DNA of 64,000 bases from the NCBI GenBank assembly GCA_027563935.2, contig JANVAS020000231.1, forward strand, positions 16,138,001 to 16,202,000, read 5' to 3'. The notes under the pieces are model-generated. The model was given only the letters and a program-made list of their open reading frames with translations, was not told the origin of the DNA and did no database searches. Positions 46,202 through 57,101 of this stretch are shown piece after piece; the stretch's first letter is position 1; the number at the start of each line of letters is the position of its first letter. Made by a program: the position numbers and the translations under genes. This stretch comes from Costus lasius. Its lineage: Eukaryota; Streptophyta; Magnoliopsida; Zingiberales; Costaceae.

Positions 46202-47875
46202 TGTTGGGGTATGCCCTTAAGGCTAATGTTTGAGGCCTTAGGATTCTATCAGTATCATGTATAAACTCTTATGTTTATAAAGGCAATGGTTGTTATTCAG
46301 TTTGTTACATTGTCTGCTGCAATAAGTGTACTTCTGAATAATGTCTCAATGCTGTTCAGCTAGGCTGACATGCTCTATGTCCTTAGTCGAGATATCTTGG
46401 TGAACATGAGACAGCCTTGATATGATTGAGACTAATATGTATTCTAATCTTATAGGATGCTTCGAGCATGGAATAAGATGTAGACTCATGGGTACATTGG
46501 ATGTACTGGACAGACCCTACTAGGATATTCAATTGCTTGCCACAATGTGAATAATCCTTGTTTGCAACAAGTGGCACATGTCCTTTGACTTGAGATCACT
46601 TGTGTTTCTAAATGATGATTGTCATTGTTTTGAGGTAGTTCAATATCATTTGAAACATAATGGTTATAGACTATCTTGGATAATGATCATGAGTCAGGTT
46701 AGGACACTAGTGATAGATATAGGATTGCCGTCTCCTTGTTTAAGGAGTGTGATGTTCTAAAGGGGCCCCCCCGAATGAGATGATTGAGAAAGTGTATGGC
46801 CATACCCAGGTGACTATGTTCATCTGATCTAATCATGCTCATCATATTGGAGCTACAGGCTTGACACGCTTGTCCAATAAGAATATCCAGTGGCAAAGGA
46901 AACATGTATGCTTAGTGAAGTGGATTCACACTTGTGCTGTGGTTTGGGAGTAGTCTTGGAAGACTCTTTCCTTTATATCGGGAGACAGTGATGTGTTGCT
47001 AGATACCCCTCACTGATCGTGATAACGTAAGTTATCGTTACCGACATTTAAAGGAAACCCTCAGGGTCGCACAATTTGATGATATGGCTTACTTAAGTCA
47101 GATCGTGTGGACTGAATTGTTTAGGTTCAGTTTAAAGGAGTTTAAACTCTGATTGTAAGTGAGATCTGGTCTAATCATGTTTGATTGATTAGGGCTTAAG
47201 ATCGGTAAGCTTCGATCGAGAGTATTGATGCTAGATCGGTGAGATCAAGTGCATCAAGAGATGAACGGTTAGATCTTGAACCATTTGGTTCAGAGAGATC
47301 TAGACCATGGCTTGGGCTGTTTTGGTTTGGTCTTTGAACCGAATTGAATAGAATTGAATTGGTTTGAACCGGTTCACATATGTGAACGCATGGTTCAAGG
47401 CTTGATTGTGTTTTGGGCGGTTTTCTTTGAGTGAGCGCATGGCTTCATGACTTTCCATATTTGGAAGTCATGTAACGCCATCTCTTGAAAACGCCTCAAC
47501 GCATTTGCCAATTTTCTTCTCTTGTCGACTTCACTCTTGGGTAGAGATTTTTTCTTGACGGAAATAGGAGCTCGGCCAAGCATCTCTCTTCTTCGACACA
47601 TGACAAGGAACTTGGGAGATTCTTGCTAGCACAAGGAACGTCCAAGGAGGTAGCCATCTCTCATCTAGTGTGCGTCTTCTTTGGAGGAGAGCTTATTTGC
47701 CCTCTTGCTTCCAAGCCGCCTCCTTCATCATGGCTATGGTAAAAGATCTTAACTTGATCTTTGCAATATAATCAAAGTTGATCATATATATTCATGCAAT
47801 CGATCTTGTTGAAACCAAAAATTTCATATGCGCATGCTTTAGGGTTTCCCCCCCCCCCTTTTAAGGGGTTTTTCA
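46202..47875 (+). repeat. D 3' LTR
   Basis: A 1,674-base partner of the split 5' LTR. It has 7 Cs versus 8 in the first homopolymer and 11 versus 13 in the second. The target duplication AGAGA follows. Confidence 0.94.
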
Positions 47876-47880
47876 AGAGA

Positions 47881-49267
47881 ATATTAGGGCTTTAGTTTTA
47901 ACCACTCTGACAATTCTAATTGCGCTAAGATATAAATATCAGTTACATGGATTTACAAATATGCTAAGGAATCTACCTTATGGTACAAGGTGCCCTCTTT
48001 CGAGTGAACACCTCGGTATTTACCTAGCACGTCTCCTACTTTCGTGGTGGATCATTCTAGACAAACCCAATGGGTTCCGTGGTAGATTATGGACACTCGA
48101 GCGAAGAACAAGCACTTTCGTGTCGAGCCTTCGCAAGATTCACAAAGAGGTTCCGTCGTTACATTCCTACTTTCGTTATGAACTGTAATAACTATGACAT
48201 GATAATACTTGGCTAGAGTAAATATCAAGAAATTAATACTTCAAGTGAAATATGCTGAGAATATGATCCAAATAACCAAGTTAATACAAGAATTGCAAGT
48301 AGAAATCGTCAGAGGGCTTCAACCTAGCCCTGAAATAAAGTTTACACTACAACCATCATTGAAATGCTAAAAGTTCTCTCTTTGCACATAGGAAATTCAT
48401 AGGAAAAGGTTTCTAAGAGGGAGGAGATGATGAACCGAAAGAAATAAACAAGAATCGCTGAGTTCCGATGGTTGAATCTCCAAAAATCGCCTCAAAGTCG
48501 CCTATTCGCCATGTCCGTCTGCCCTACCCGCTTCGTCACAAAATTCCTCACTCATTAGATCACAGAAATTGGGTCTTTTATACTCTATTTGTTCTCCTTC
48601 GAATAAGCTTTCCATAGAGTCCTCATTTGACAAATTTAGACTTGAATCGGGCCCGAAATCGATGAAAAACCGAGTGAAGGTCGGGCTGCTGTGATAGTAT
48701 CACGGGTAAACCCCGCCGGGTTCACCTACCAGTGAAGTGTTCTGTGCAGTTTTGTTCTGAAATAATCACAGGTGAACCCCGCCGGGTTCACCTACCAGTG
48801 AAGTCAACGGTATATTTTTGCGCAGGTTTTGTTAGACAGAATCACGGGTGAACCCCGTGGGGTTCACCGGCTAGTGAAGCATGCGGTGAATTTTGGAGAC
48901 CCTGATATCATCGGTGAACCCTGCCGAGTTCACCAGGCAGTGAAATGCGCAGTGAGTTTCGTCCTTTGGCAAGATCACCGGTGAACCCCGCCAGGTTCAC
49001 ATGGCCGTGAAGTCCAGAAAAGGCTCCAATAGAGCCTAAATTTTATGGGCAGCTTCGTCTTCTCATAAAGAATCACCCCATGCTCTTAGATTCTTCGAAA
49101 TGACTTCAAAATTAGGTGATTTAACCTGAAATTCCATAAGAAAGACGAAAAGTGAAGATTCTGAAGCTTTGAAGTAAATAAGCTTTAAAGGAGTGTAAAA
49201 ATATTCAAATCAGCCCAAATTCATCATGGAATAATAATAAAAATCAATATAAAAATGCATGGTATCA
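47881..49267 (-). repeat. Element C 3' LTR, second part
   Basis: Resumes the LTR cut at 29619 and matches 57307-58653. It contains the palindrome array at 48700-49015. It ends GGTATCA at 49267, followed by the 3' internal region AACACTCCAGACTT. The same junction with slight changes is found in element I at 62915. Confidence 0.88.
48700..49015. repeat. Array of five nested palindromes in the element C 3' LTR
   Basis: Five units at spacings of roughly 65-75 bases. The core is GGTGAACCCCGCCGGGTTCACC (inner arms GGTGAACCC/GGGTTCACC). The flanks TCACGG...CAGTGAAG or CGTGAAG form weaker outer arms. Units vary mainly in the central bases. Confidence 0.75.
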
Positions 49268-50486
49268 AACACTCCAGACTTAAATCTTTGCTTGTCCTCA
49301 AGCAATAAAATAAGTTGAAATACATGCTTGGTATAAGAATAATCTTTTGTGTTGAAGTTTGTTCCCAAGTTCAGAAAAATATTTTTTTTGTAATCCAAGA
49401 TCTAATCAGAAGAAATTAACTAAAAAGGAGTGTCTTAAGCATTCACTAGTTTGGTCCTACAATTTCTGGATATCAACCAATTCAGAAGGCAGTAAACATA
49501 AGATTCAATCAAGTATCCACAATACTCATTCCATCCTTATCCTTCAAATTCATAATGTTGGGGGTTGACTCAAATGTTTTATTCAGGATATGGAACACTG
49601 ATCATTGCATTAGACTTCAACTCATATACTTAGGTACCATTGTCAATTTTTCGCTATGCCAAGTAGAGGAGTCTTTTTATTGGATTTCAATTCACATTTC
49701 TTAGATTTCAACTCATATCCTTCGGTACCAATGCTATTTTTTCACAGTGCCAAGTAGAGGAATCTAAGTGTGATTTTTTTTTTTTGAAATAACAGAAATC
49801 AACATATCCTGGCTTTTAACAAATGCAGTGTTTCCCCAATACTAGAAAAGAATTCAAAGTTTGAAAAGAGATTATGTATTCTGATATGTATCGAATGTAA
49901 ATTGCAAACCAAAATCAATTGAAGAATCATGAAAACGCTTGACCCACTAAATGAACAACCTAAAATCAGTCCAATTAGAAAATTTCTAATTCATAGAACA
50001 TATGGACATGACTATTGAGTACATTTCCAACAAGTACTACATTCAACATGTCTTGATAAATTCCAACCAATCATGCATTTAACTTTAAGAGTTTTGCAAA
50101 GCTATCATTAGACAAGACTAGCAATATATACCTTAAAACAACTTCATGAAAACACATAGATCCACACATCATGTAACATGTAAAGAGGGTTATAGCATAA
50201 TACCAAAGCTGAAAAACAAGCGGTTCAAATATGTGTTATACACTGTAGAGAGTGGGGCCTGTAGATGTGGACCAGGCCCACAAATAGTGGCATATAAGAT
50301 ACAATGCCAATATCAAAATAATATCCATCATAGAGTAGCATAACAAATCCATAAAGAGTCAGAACACAACAACCAAATAGAAGCTGGAGTAAAGACAGCT
50401 CACCCGCTCTAAAACGTTGCATAGTCCTCTATGCAACGTCGTATATGTGAGAGGAGAAGGTGGAAACATCAGGTCGGTATGGAGCT
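49268..50486 (-). other. Element C 3' non-coding region
   Basis: AT-rich stretch of about 1.2 kb between the downstream ORF and the 3' LTR, with no gene. It holds a block present twice in tandem (about 49614-49680 and 49700-49772), TTCAACTCATA...GGTACCA...GCCAAGTAGAGGA. The same block occurs once in element I at about 63300-63365. Confidence 0.6.
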
Positions 50487-51957
50487 AGCGCCTCTTGCAT
50501 GAATGGGAGCCAGAAGCTCGGGAGCTCTTGCCCTTACCACGTGAAGTGTGACCTGGCGCTTCCTCCTCATCTGAAGAGACAGGTATATTCCTTATGTTTT
50601 CTTCATTAAGCAAGGCGAACCGGTCATCATAACACATAGTTTCTCCCAAATCGAACCCAACATCTTGTGCTGTCGCTGCATCACAACCTCATTAGCTTCC
50701 CAACAGGAAGCTTGCTCCTAGCATATAAAGGAGATGGAGGAATCCATCTGATCAATAAGCTCGCGCTGCTGAAGCTACTCCTCCCTCATCTCCTGAAGAA
50801 TGCTCAACATAGAATCGGAGGAGGAGCAGCCAAAGAAGAACGCGCCTAGGGCTGGTGGTGCAGTGTCCACAGGGTTTGGTTGAGGATCAACAATTGGCTT
50901 GATGCGCCAGTTCTCTTGAATACGCACAGTGGTGCGCTCTGGATTAGGCAACGGCATGCAGAATTGGCTATCTTTAAATGTCATACAGTAAGCATCACCC
51001 CAGCGGATGATGAGTTTCATGGAAATGCACGACTTGATCTCGAGCCGGTTGTTTCCACTGGCCTCAGCCGTACCGTAGGGAATGACCCCAAGAGAGACTG
51101 CGAGTGGGGTGATGAGGCCGCCGATGACTATTGTGCCCTTGCGGCAATGCGCGATGCAGCTGAATTGCTTTGCCAAGTAGAATCTAGAATCGACCCTGAA
51201 AGAGTGAAGCATGCACCATAAGTAAAATAACTCTGACTGACGTACCATGCTGTCGCTCTCCCCACGCCAGAATATGGTATGGGCGAGTACGCGATGGACA
51301 TATCTGATGGTTGGATTGCATATGCTTGAAGCCCTAGCGACTCTGGCTGAATAGAAGTGCTCGTTCGTGATCGACGCCCAAAAAGCCTGCTCGTTGAACT
51401 CCACCGGGACTTTGCGCGTGCAAGGTTCCAGGAAACTATAAATCTGGCGAAGCTGAGAAAAAGATAAACAGTGCTCAATATTCCCCATATGGAAGGAGAT
51501 GCGCCCTGGATCGTCATCAACAATGGTAGCAGCTTTCACATCCAACGAGTTGAGGAACTCTAATGTTATTCCAATGTACATGGGGGAGGCGAGCCTTAGG
51601 AACTACTCCCATCCATTCAACATCATCCCAAAGCCATAGCATAGTAAGAGTGTGCCGATCCAAGTATTTGGTGTTGGTCATTTGACGATGGAGAAGATGC
51701 TCGTAGTTCTGTTCATGCTCTACATTTCTGAAGACAATGCCAAACTCGTTTGGCGGAGATGCATAAGCTTGGGGCTGCCGAGCAGATGAGCGTGTTGCGT
51801 TCCTAGAAGAGGAGGGTCGCGCCGGCTGACTAGCAGGAGTTGCTTGTGGCGGCGGAGGTTGTTTGTGCGGGACGAAATCATCGTTGTCAGGAGAAGATTC
51901 AGATATAGGTTGTCGATCACGGTGACAGAAGGCAAGCACCTTGCGCCTTGGTGCCAT
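50487..51957 (-). pseudogene. Athila-type downstream (env-position) ORF of element C, with breaks
   Basis: The minus strand starts MAPRRKVLAF at 51957. A Pro/Ser-rich N-terminal part of about 70 residues is followed by a domain that overlaps into a second frame near 51517-51580. The second part (51581 down to 50775) has motifs I associate with the ATHILA ORF family: a NPTIRYVHRVLAHTIFWR-like block, ELFYLWCML and GGLITPLA. After an in-frame stop at 50775 the reading continues with a second stop and a frame change, to a basic, Ser-rich tail ending at 50487. A nuclear or structural role is unknown; I infer identity from motif memory only. The frame changes indicate a decayed gene. Confidence 0.6.
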
Positions 51958-52822
51958 TTGATTAGATCACCAGAGAAAATCAAAAAATAACCAGAGAAGA
52001 TTTCGCCCGAGCATAGAAACAGCGTCCGATTGCAGTGGCGGAAATAGAAAGTTCGGCGAGAAAGAAAAATCAGAACACTAACAACGAGGGATGGATCGAA
52101 GCTATGCGAACCTCACTAGAGATGCTGATCATGAAGAAGGAAGGTCCTTTGAAGATCCGGGGGTAAGAGCTTGTCGGCTTGACCAGAGATTCGGATTAGA
52201 CGGAGCAGCGGCGGCATGGAATCGAGAAAACCCTACCTGTGGTTTAGGGCGAACACGGGCAATGCTCCAAAAGAAACATGGGTGAACCTAGCCGGGTTCA
52301 CCTAACCATGAAGCACACTTTAGGGATGCGCCCGGTCAGATTCAGTTGTCTTCACGGGTGAACCCCGTCGGGTTAACCTAGTCGTGAAGTGCTCGGTAAG
52401 TTACTGAAATTCCAGAAATAATATGCACATCAAGATATTGCTGGCTCTATCTTTATTTAACAAAAATACCCTTCGAAAAACTGCTCATCAAGATGATAAG
52501 TGTACTTCACGGGTGAACCCCGCCGAGTTCACCTGGTCGTGAAGTGCACTGAGCTGTAGTAAAAATCCAGCAAAAATCTCCTGTCCGCATAGCGCATCTG
52601 CATCACAAGAATAAAACTCCAGTCAGTGTATATCAAGTTCAAGATTTCCTACAATAAACTCGATAAGCTAGAGAGTAGAGTATTCAACGATGACAAACTA
52701 TAGACTGAATGACAATCAATGCAACTAAAAGAAAAATGAAAACAATGAGAAAACTTGGGTTGCCTCCCAAGAGCGCTAGTTTTAGGTCAATAGCTCGACC
52801 GTAGTGTCATCAGGTCATCAAA
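51958..52822 (-). other. Spacer of element C between protease and downstream ORF, with three palindromic units
   Basis: No coding seen. Three copies of the LTR palindrome occur near 52276-52320, 52352-52390 and 52506-52548. Near 52755 the text TTGGGTTGCCTCCCAAGAGCGCT also appears in element K at 60250, marking the same place in both elements. Confidence 0.65.
52276..52548. repeat. Internal copies of the element C LTR palindrome
   Basis: Units with both arms clearest at 52506-52548. The outer CTTCACG/CGTGAAG arms enclose GGTGAACCC and the inner counterpart GAGTTCACC. They match the LTR arrays but lie outside the LTR. Confidence 0.7.
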
Positions 52823-54392
52823 TCAAAGGGGGTCAAAAGGGGCGAGAACTTCCCTTCGTTTGACTAGTTCATCATCAAAACGGTGTTCGAGGCGGTGTCC
52901 ATTGTCTTCCAAACTTCTAGCGCGCTTAAGTACACCCACGCTGTAACATATACCTACAAGAGAAGGTTTTTTGAGAGATTTAGACAAGTCAAATTGAATA
53001 ACATTGCCACCGATGTTTAAATCCAGTTTTCCATTTTTAACATCGATGACAACACCAGCTGTAGCAAGAAAAAGTCTTCCTAAGATAATAGGAAGTCTGT
53101 CATCCTCATCAATGTCTAACACAACAAAGTCAGCAAGAATAAAATAGTCCCCGACTTTAATAGGTACATCCTCTAAGATACCCACTGGACTTTGAACTGA
53201 TCTATCAGCAAGCTGCAAAGAAATACTAGTCGATTTTAAGTCACCCAAATCTAGCTTTTTACACAATGATAACGGCATGATGCTGACACTTGCTCCTAAA
53301 TCGCACAGTGCTCTCTGAAAGGTCATCTCTCCTATCTGTCACAGTCTGGAAAAGCTGCCAGGGTCCTTGAGTTTTTGTGGAAGCTTGTTTTACAAAATTG
53401 CACTGCACTTCTCAGTGAGTGCTACGGTTCCTTGGTCTTCTAGCTTCCGTTTATTTGAGAGGATGTCCTTCAGGAACTTTGCATAGGTCTGCATCTGCGA
53501 AAGGGCATCAACAAAGGGAATGTTAATATATAGTTTTTTTAATATTTCCAAAAACTTACTGAATTGTTTGTCTAGCTTGGCTTTGACAAGCCTCTAAGGG
53601 AAAGGTATCGGCGGCTTGTAGGCTGGCGGCCCAACATAGGGTCGCTCTTCCTCTGTTCGCTCAGGTTCCGTCTGTGTTAAATCTGCGTGTGGCTCCTCAG
53701 GATTCGGTGTCACTTCATCCCTTGTTTCATCGGTCGGCATCTTAGGGTCTTCAAGTTGCTTGCCGCTTCGAGTGGAGATTGCATTGCAATGCTCTCTCGG
53801 GTTAACTTCTGGTTGTGATGGAAGCTTCCCTGGCGCTCTAGAGGATGAGCTAGCTTGCTGCACAAGCTGGCTCTCCAACATTTTGTTATGCGTCCCTAAG
53901 GAGTCCATCCTTGTCATCATCAGTTTCATCATGTTAGTCAGCCCTTCTATCTGCTTACTCAGTTGAGAGTCTTAGGCCGGTCTTGGAGGTGGATTGTAAT
54001 TTGCTTGTTGAGGGGGAGGATTGTAGTTTCTCTATTGGAACCCGGGTGGCTACCTGTAATTTTCTTGTTGTGGCGGCCTGAAGTTCCCTTGCTAAGGTTG
54101 AACTTGTGGTGGCGCTTGCCCTGGTTGTATAGGCTGCGTGGTCCGGTAGGAGAAGTTCGGGTGGTTGCGCCAGCCAGTGTTGTAATAGTTGGAATAAGGG
54201 TTGTTCATAGGGTTTGCATTTCCAACTACATTTAGATGTTCAGGCTGACCTTGGACCACTTGTCCATCTCCCACTCGGCACTCAGCACCTGCATGTCCTG
54301 CAACGCCACACAGCTCACAAGACAATGAATTAAATTTCTTAGTCAAATTGTCTACCTTCACAGTGAGAGCTGTTAATGAATCAAGATCAAAT

Positions 54393-56085
54393 TGTTGGGG
54401 TATGCCCTTAAGGCTAATGTTTGAGGCCTTGGGATTGTATCAGTATCATGTATAAACTCTTATGTTTATAAAGGCATGGTTGTTATTCAGTTTGTTACAT
54501 TGTCTGCTGCAATAAGTGTACTTCTGAATAATGTCTCAAAGCTGTTCAGCTAGGCTGACATGCTATAAAGTCCTTAGTCGAGATATCTTGGTGAACATGA
54601 GACAGCCTTGATATGATTGAGACTAATATGTGTTCTAATCTTATAGGATGCTTCGAGCATGGAATAAGATGTAGACTCATGGGTACATTGGATGTACTGG
54701 ACAGACCCTACTAGGTTATTCAATTGCTTGTCACAATGTGAATAATCCTTGATTGCAACAAGTGGCACATGTCCTCTGACTTGAGATCACTTGTGTTTCT
54801 AAATGATGATTGTCATTGTTTTGAAGTAGTTCAATATCATTTGAAACATAATGATTATAGACTATCTTGGATGGTGAGCTTGAGTCAGGTTAGGGCACTA
54901 GTGATAGACAAAGGATTGCCGTCTCCTTGTTTAAGGAGTGTGATGTTCTAAAGGGCCCCCTGGATGAGATGATTGAGAATAGTGTATGGCCATACCCAGG
55001 TGACTATGTTCATCTGATCTAATCATGCTCATCATATTGGAGTTACAAGCTTGACACGCTTGTCCAATAAGAACATCCAGTGGCAAAGGAAAACATGCAT
55101 GCCTTGTGAGTTGGATTCACGCTTGTGCTGTGGTTTGGGTGTAGTCTTGGAAGACTCTTTTCTTTATATCGGGAGACAGTGATGTGTTGCTAGATACCCC
55201 TCACTGATCGTGATAACGTGAGTTATCGTTACCGACATTTAAAGGAAACCCTCAGGGTCTCACAATTTGATGATATGGCTTACTTAAGTCAGATCGTGTG
55301 GACTGAATTGTTCAGGTTCAGTTTAAAGGGATTTAATCTCTGATTGTAAGTGAGATCTGGTCTGATCATGTTTGATTGATTAGGGCTTGAGATCGGTAAG
55401 CTTCGATCGAGAGAATGGATGCTAGATCAGTGAGATCAGCAGCATCAAGAGATCGACGGTCAGATCAAGAGCCTTAGGGTTTATTGTGGTCTGGACTGAT
55501 TGCTTGGTTTATTTGGTTATTAAACCAAATCGATTTGAACCAGCTCATTGGTTGAGCGCATGGTTCAATCTAAGAGGAGTTTGCGCATGGGGTGAACCCA
55601 TGGTCGCATGAACGTTTGGGGTTTACTAAATTTAGAAGCCATGACTTCTAAACGTGGGAACGCCTCACGTTCACGCCTAAGACTCTCTCATCTCTCGTCT
55701 CTTCTCATCTCTCGTCGCCAACTTGAGTATTCGGGGCTTGCACTCTTGTGTGGTGAAGAGGTTGACGCAAGGAGAAGGAAGTAATCGCCAAGCAAAGGAT
55801 TCTCTCCCCTTCCATTCGACAACGACTTCTTGGAACCTTGCTAGCACAAGGAGCACCAAGAGAAGAGTAGGCGACATCAATTGTGTGCGTCACCTTAGGA
55901 GAAGGAGCATTTGCGCCTTTCCTTCCAAGACACCATCTAAGCGATGGCAATGGTAAGAATCCCTTTTCATTGAAAGTTGAACATGTTACATGCTATGCGA
56001 TCCTGTTAGAAACCCTAGATTCCGCTAGAGGTTTTGTTGCGCCTCCTATTAGGGTTTCGCCCCCCCTTGTTCTAGGGGACTTTCA
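54393..56085 (+). repeat. Solo LTR H of family B inside element C gag
   Basis: A complete 1,693-base LTR, TGTTGGGG...TTTCA, with no internal region. It is flanked by CAAAT (54388-54392 and 56086-56090). The gag reading frame is in register across the two sides once the LTR and one CAAAT are set aside, confirming the junctions. Confidence 0.94.
56009..56058 (+). promoter_or_regulatory. U5 stem-loop of solo LTR H
   Basis: GAAACCCTA (56009-56017) pairs perfectly with TAGGGTTTC (56050-56058). The loop contains TTCCGCT. The stem differs from that of F at several positions but stays complementary. Confidence 0.58.
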
Positions 56086-56800
56086 CAAATTTACCTGCTT
56101 TCCTAGAAGGTGTACCTCGCTCTGGATTCCATTGATGATAGTTCAGTGCCATGTCCTCCAGGAGGCTTATAGCATCTTCAGGTACTTTGCTCATTAAGCC
56201 CAATCCTCCAGCAGCTGCATCGACTGTGAGTCTAGTATTATATTCCAATCCCATGTAGAACATGTGTACTAGGACCCAAGTCTCAATCCCATGGTGCAGG
56301 CATAATCTTTGAAGCTCTTTAAATATTTCCCAGGCTTTGTACAAAGACTCTCCATCCTTTTGCATGAAGCTCGTTATCTGGTTTCTGAGATGGATTGTCT
56401 TCGAAGAAGGGAAATACTTCGAGAGGAAAGCTTGAGACAGTTCATCCCACGTTCGTATTGAAGCTGAGGGGATCGTGTGGAGCCATGCCCTTGCTCTGTC
56501 CCTTAAGGAGAAGGGAAACAAATGCAACCTGATAGCATCATAAGTAGCTCTATTAATCTTTAACATATCACAATATTCCAAAAATATAGATAAATGCATA
56601 TTAGGGTCCTCAAGAGGAGAACCACCAAATTGATTTTGTTGTATCATGGAAAGTAGAGTAGGTTTAATTTCAAAATTATTGGCCTCGACACTAGGCCTAA
56701 CAATTCCTTATTGAAACCCATATGAAAAAGGCGTTGCATATTCTCGTAGTGTTCTGGCATTGTTGTTGTTCATAGGTTGAGGCGCTGGTTCGTTCTCCAT

Positions 56801-57078
56801 CTCAATGTGAAGGTGTTCCATTTGTTCTTGATTCTCCTTTTTCAGATCTTGTTTAAATTTCCTTCTTTGTCTGAAGGTTCATTCTATTTTGAGATTGATT
56901 TCCAAGAATGTTCCTGCCCTAGAACTTCTTTGCATAAAAATTTGTCAGACTCAATTATGCTGTTCAAAGCAATTAACACAAAGCAGAAAGCAGCGTGAAA
57001 TAGAATAAAGAAAGAAAGGAAAACTAACTAAAGCTTAGTCTACCAGTCCTTAGAAGTATACTGATATCAACTGTTGTT
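56801..57078 (-). other. Element C 5' leader
   Basis: About 280 bases between the primer site and the gag start, with no feature beyond the primer site. Confidence 0.6.
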
Positions 57079-57095
57079 CCCCGGCAACGGCGCCA
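57079..57095 (-). other. Element C primer-binding site (tRNA-Asp)
   Basis: The minus strand reads TGGCGCCGTTGCCGGGG, complementary to the 3' end of plant tRNA-Asp. This is the primer typical of the Athila group. The LTR begins a few bases away at 57102. Confidence 0.88.
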
Positions 57096-57101
57096 AAAAC
57101 T

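Larger units (their letters stand above)
29620..47875 (+). mobile_element. Element D: full-length copia element (family B), split by E
   Basis: Plus-strand copia element with both LTRs, primer site, leader, polyprotein and polypurine tract, flanked by AGAGA (29615-29619 and 47876-47880). Its 5' LTR contains element E. By eye the LTRs differ by about nine substitutions plus homopolymer changes. Its polyprotein has several stops and one frameshift. The host is the 3' LTR of element C. Confidence 0.93.
52823..56800 (-). pseudogene. Athila-like gag-protease of element C (split by solo LTR H)
   Basis: The minus strand begins at the ATG at 56800 (MENEPAPQP, then RTLREY). The retrotransposon gag domain follows (56647-56091, about 190 residues, with the WLHTIP and [10 protein letters not shown] motifs typical of plant gypsy gag). 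Solo LTR H interrupts here. Gag resumes at 54387 with a CCHC knuckle CELCGVAGHAGAEC, an AISTRSGK segment typical of Athila gag near 53770, and an aspartic protease (53326-52823) with active-site CDLGAS and the ILGRLFLATA segment. In-frame stops (near 56708, 54090, 53960 and 53590) and frame changes make it non-functional. No RT follows the protease. Confidence 0.82.

Noticed and set aside
47961..48188. Open frame in the element C LTR as a host gene (also 57365-57655 on the other strand)
   Set aside because: It lies wholly within the LTR, and the two LTR copies favour different frames and strands.
48700..49015. CRISPR-like regular repeats with spacers
   Set aside because: The repeats are palindromic LTR modules with diverged copies and homologous spacers, inside a plant retrotransposon. 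There are no cas genes and no bacterial context.
50775..51957. A true viral-type envelope gene
   Set aside because: No signal peptide or convincing membrane segment can be seen. The motifs fit the ATHILA downstream ORF type, so I kept the position-based description only.
57079..57095. tRNA-Asp-like sequence taken as a tRNA gene
   Set aside because: Only the 3' end complement is present and it lies at a primer-binding site next to an LTR; no cloverleaf can be formed.
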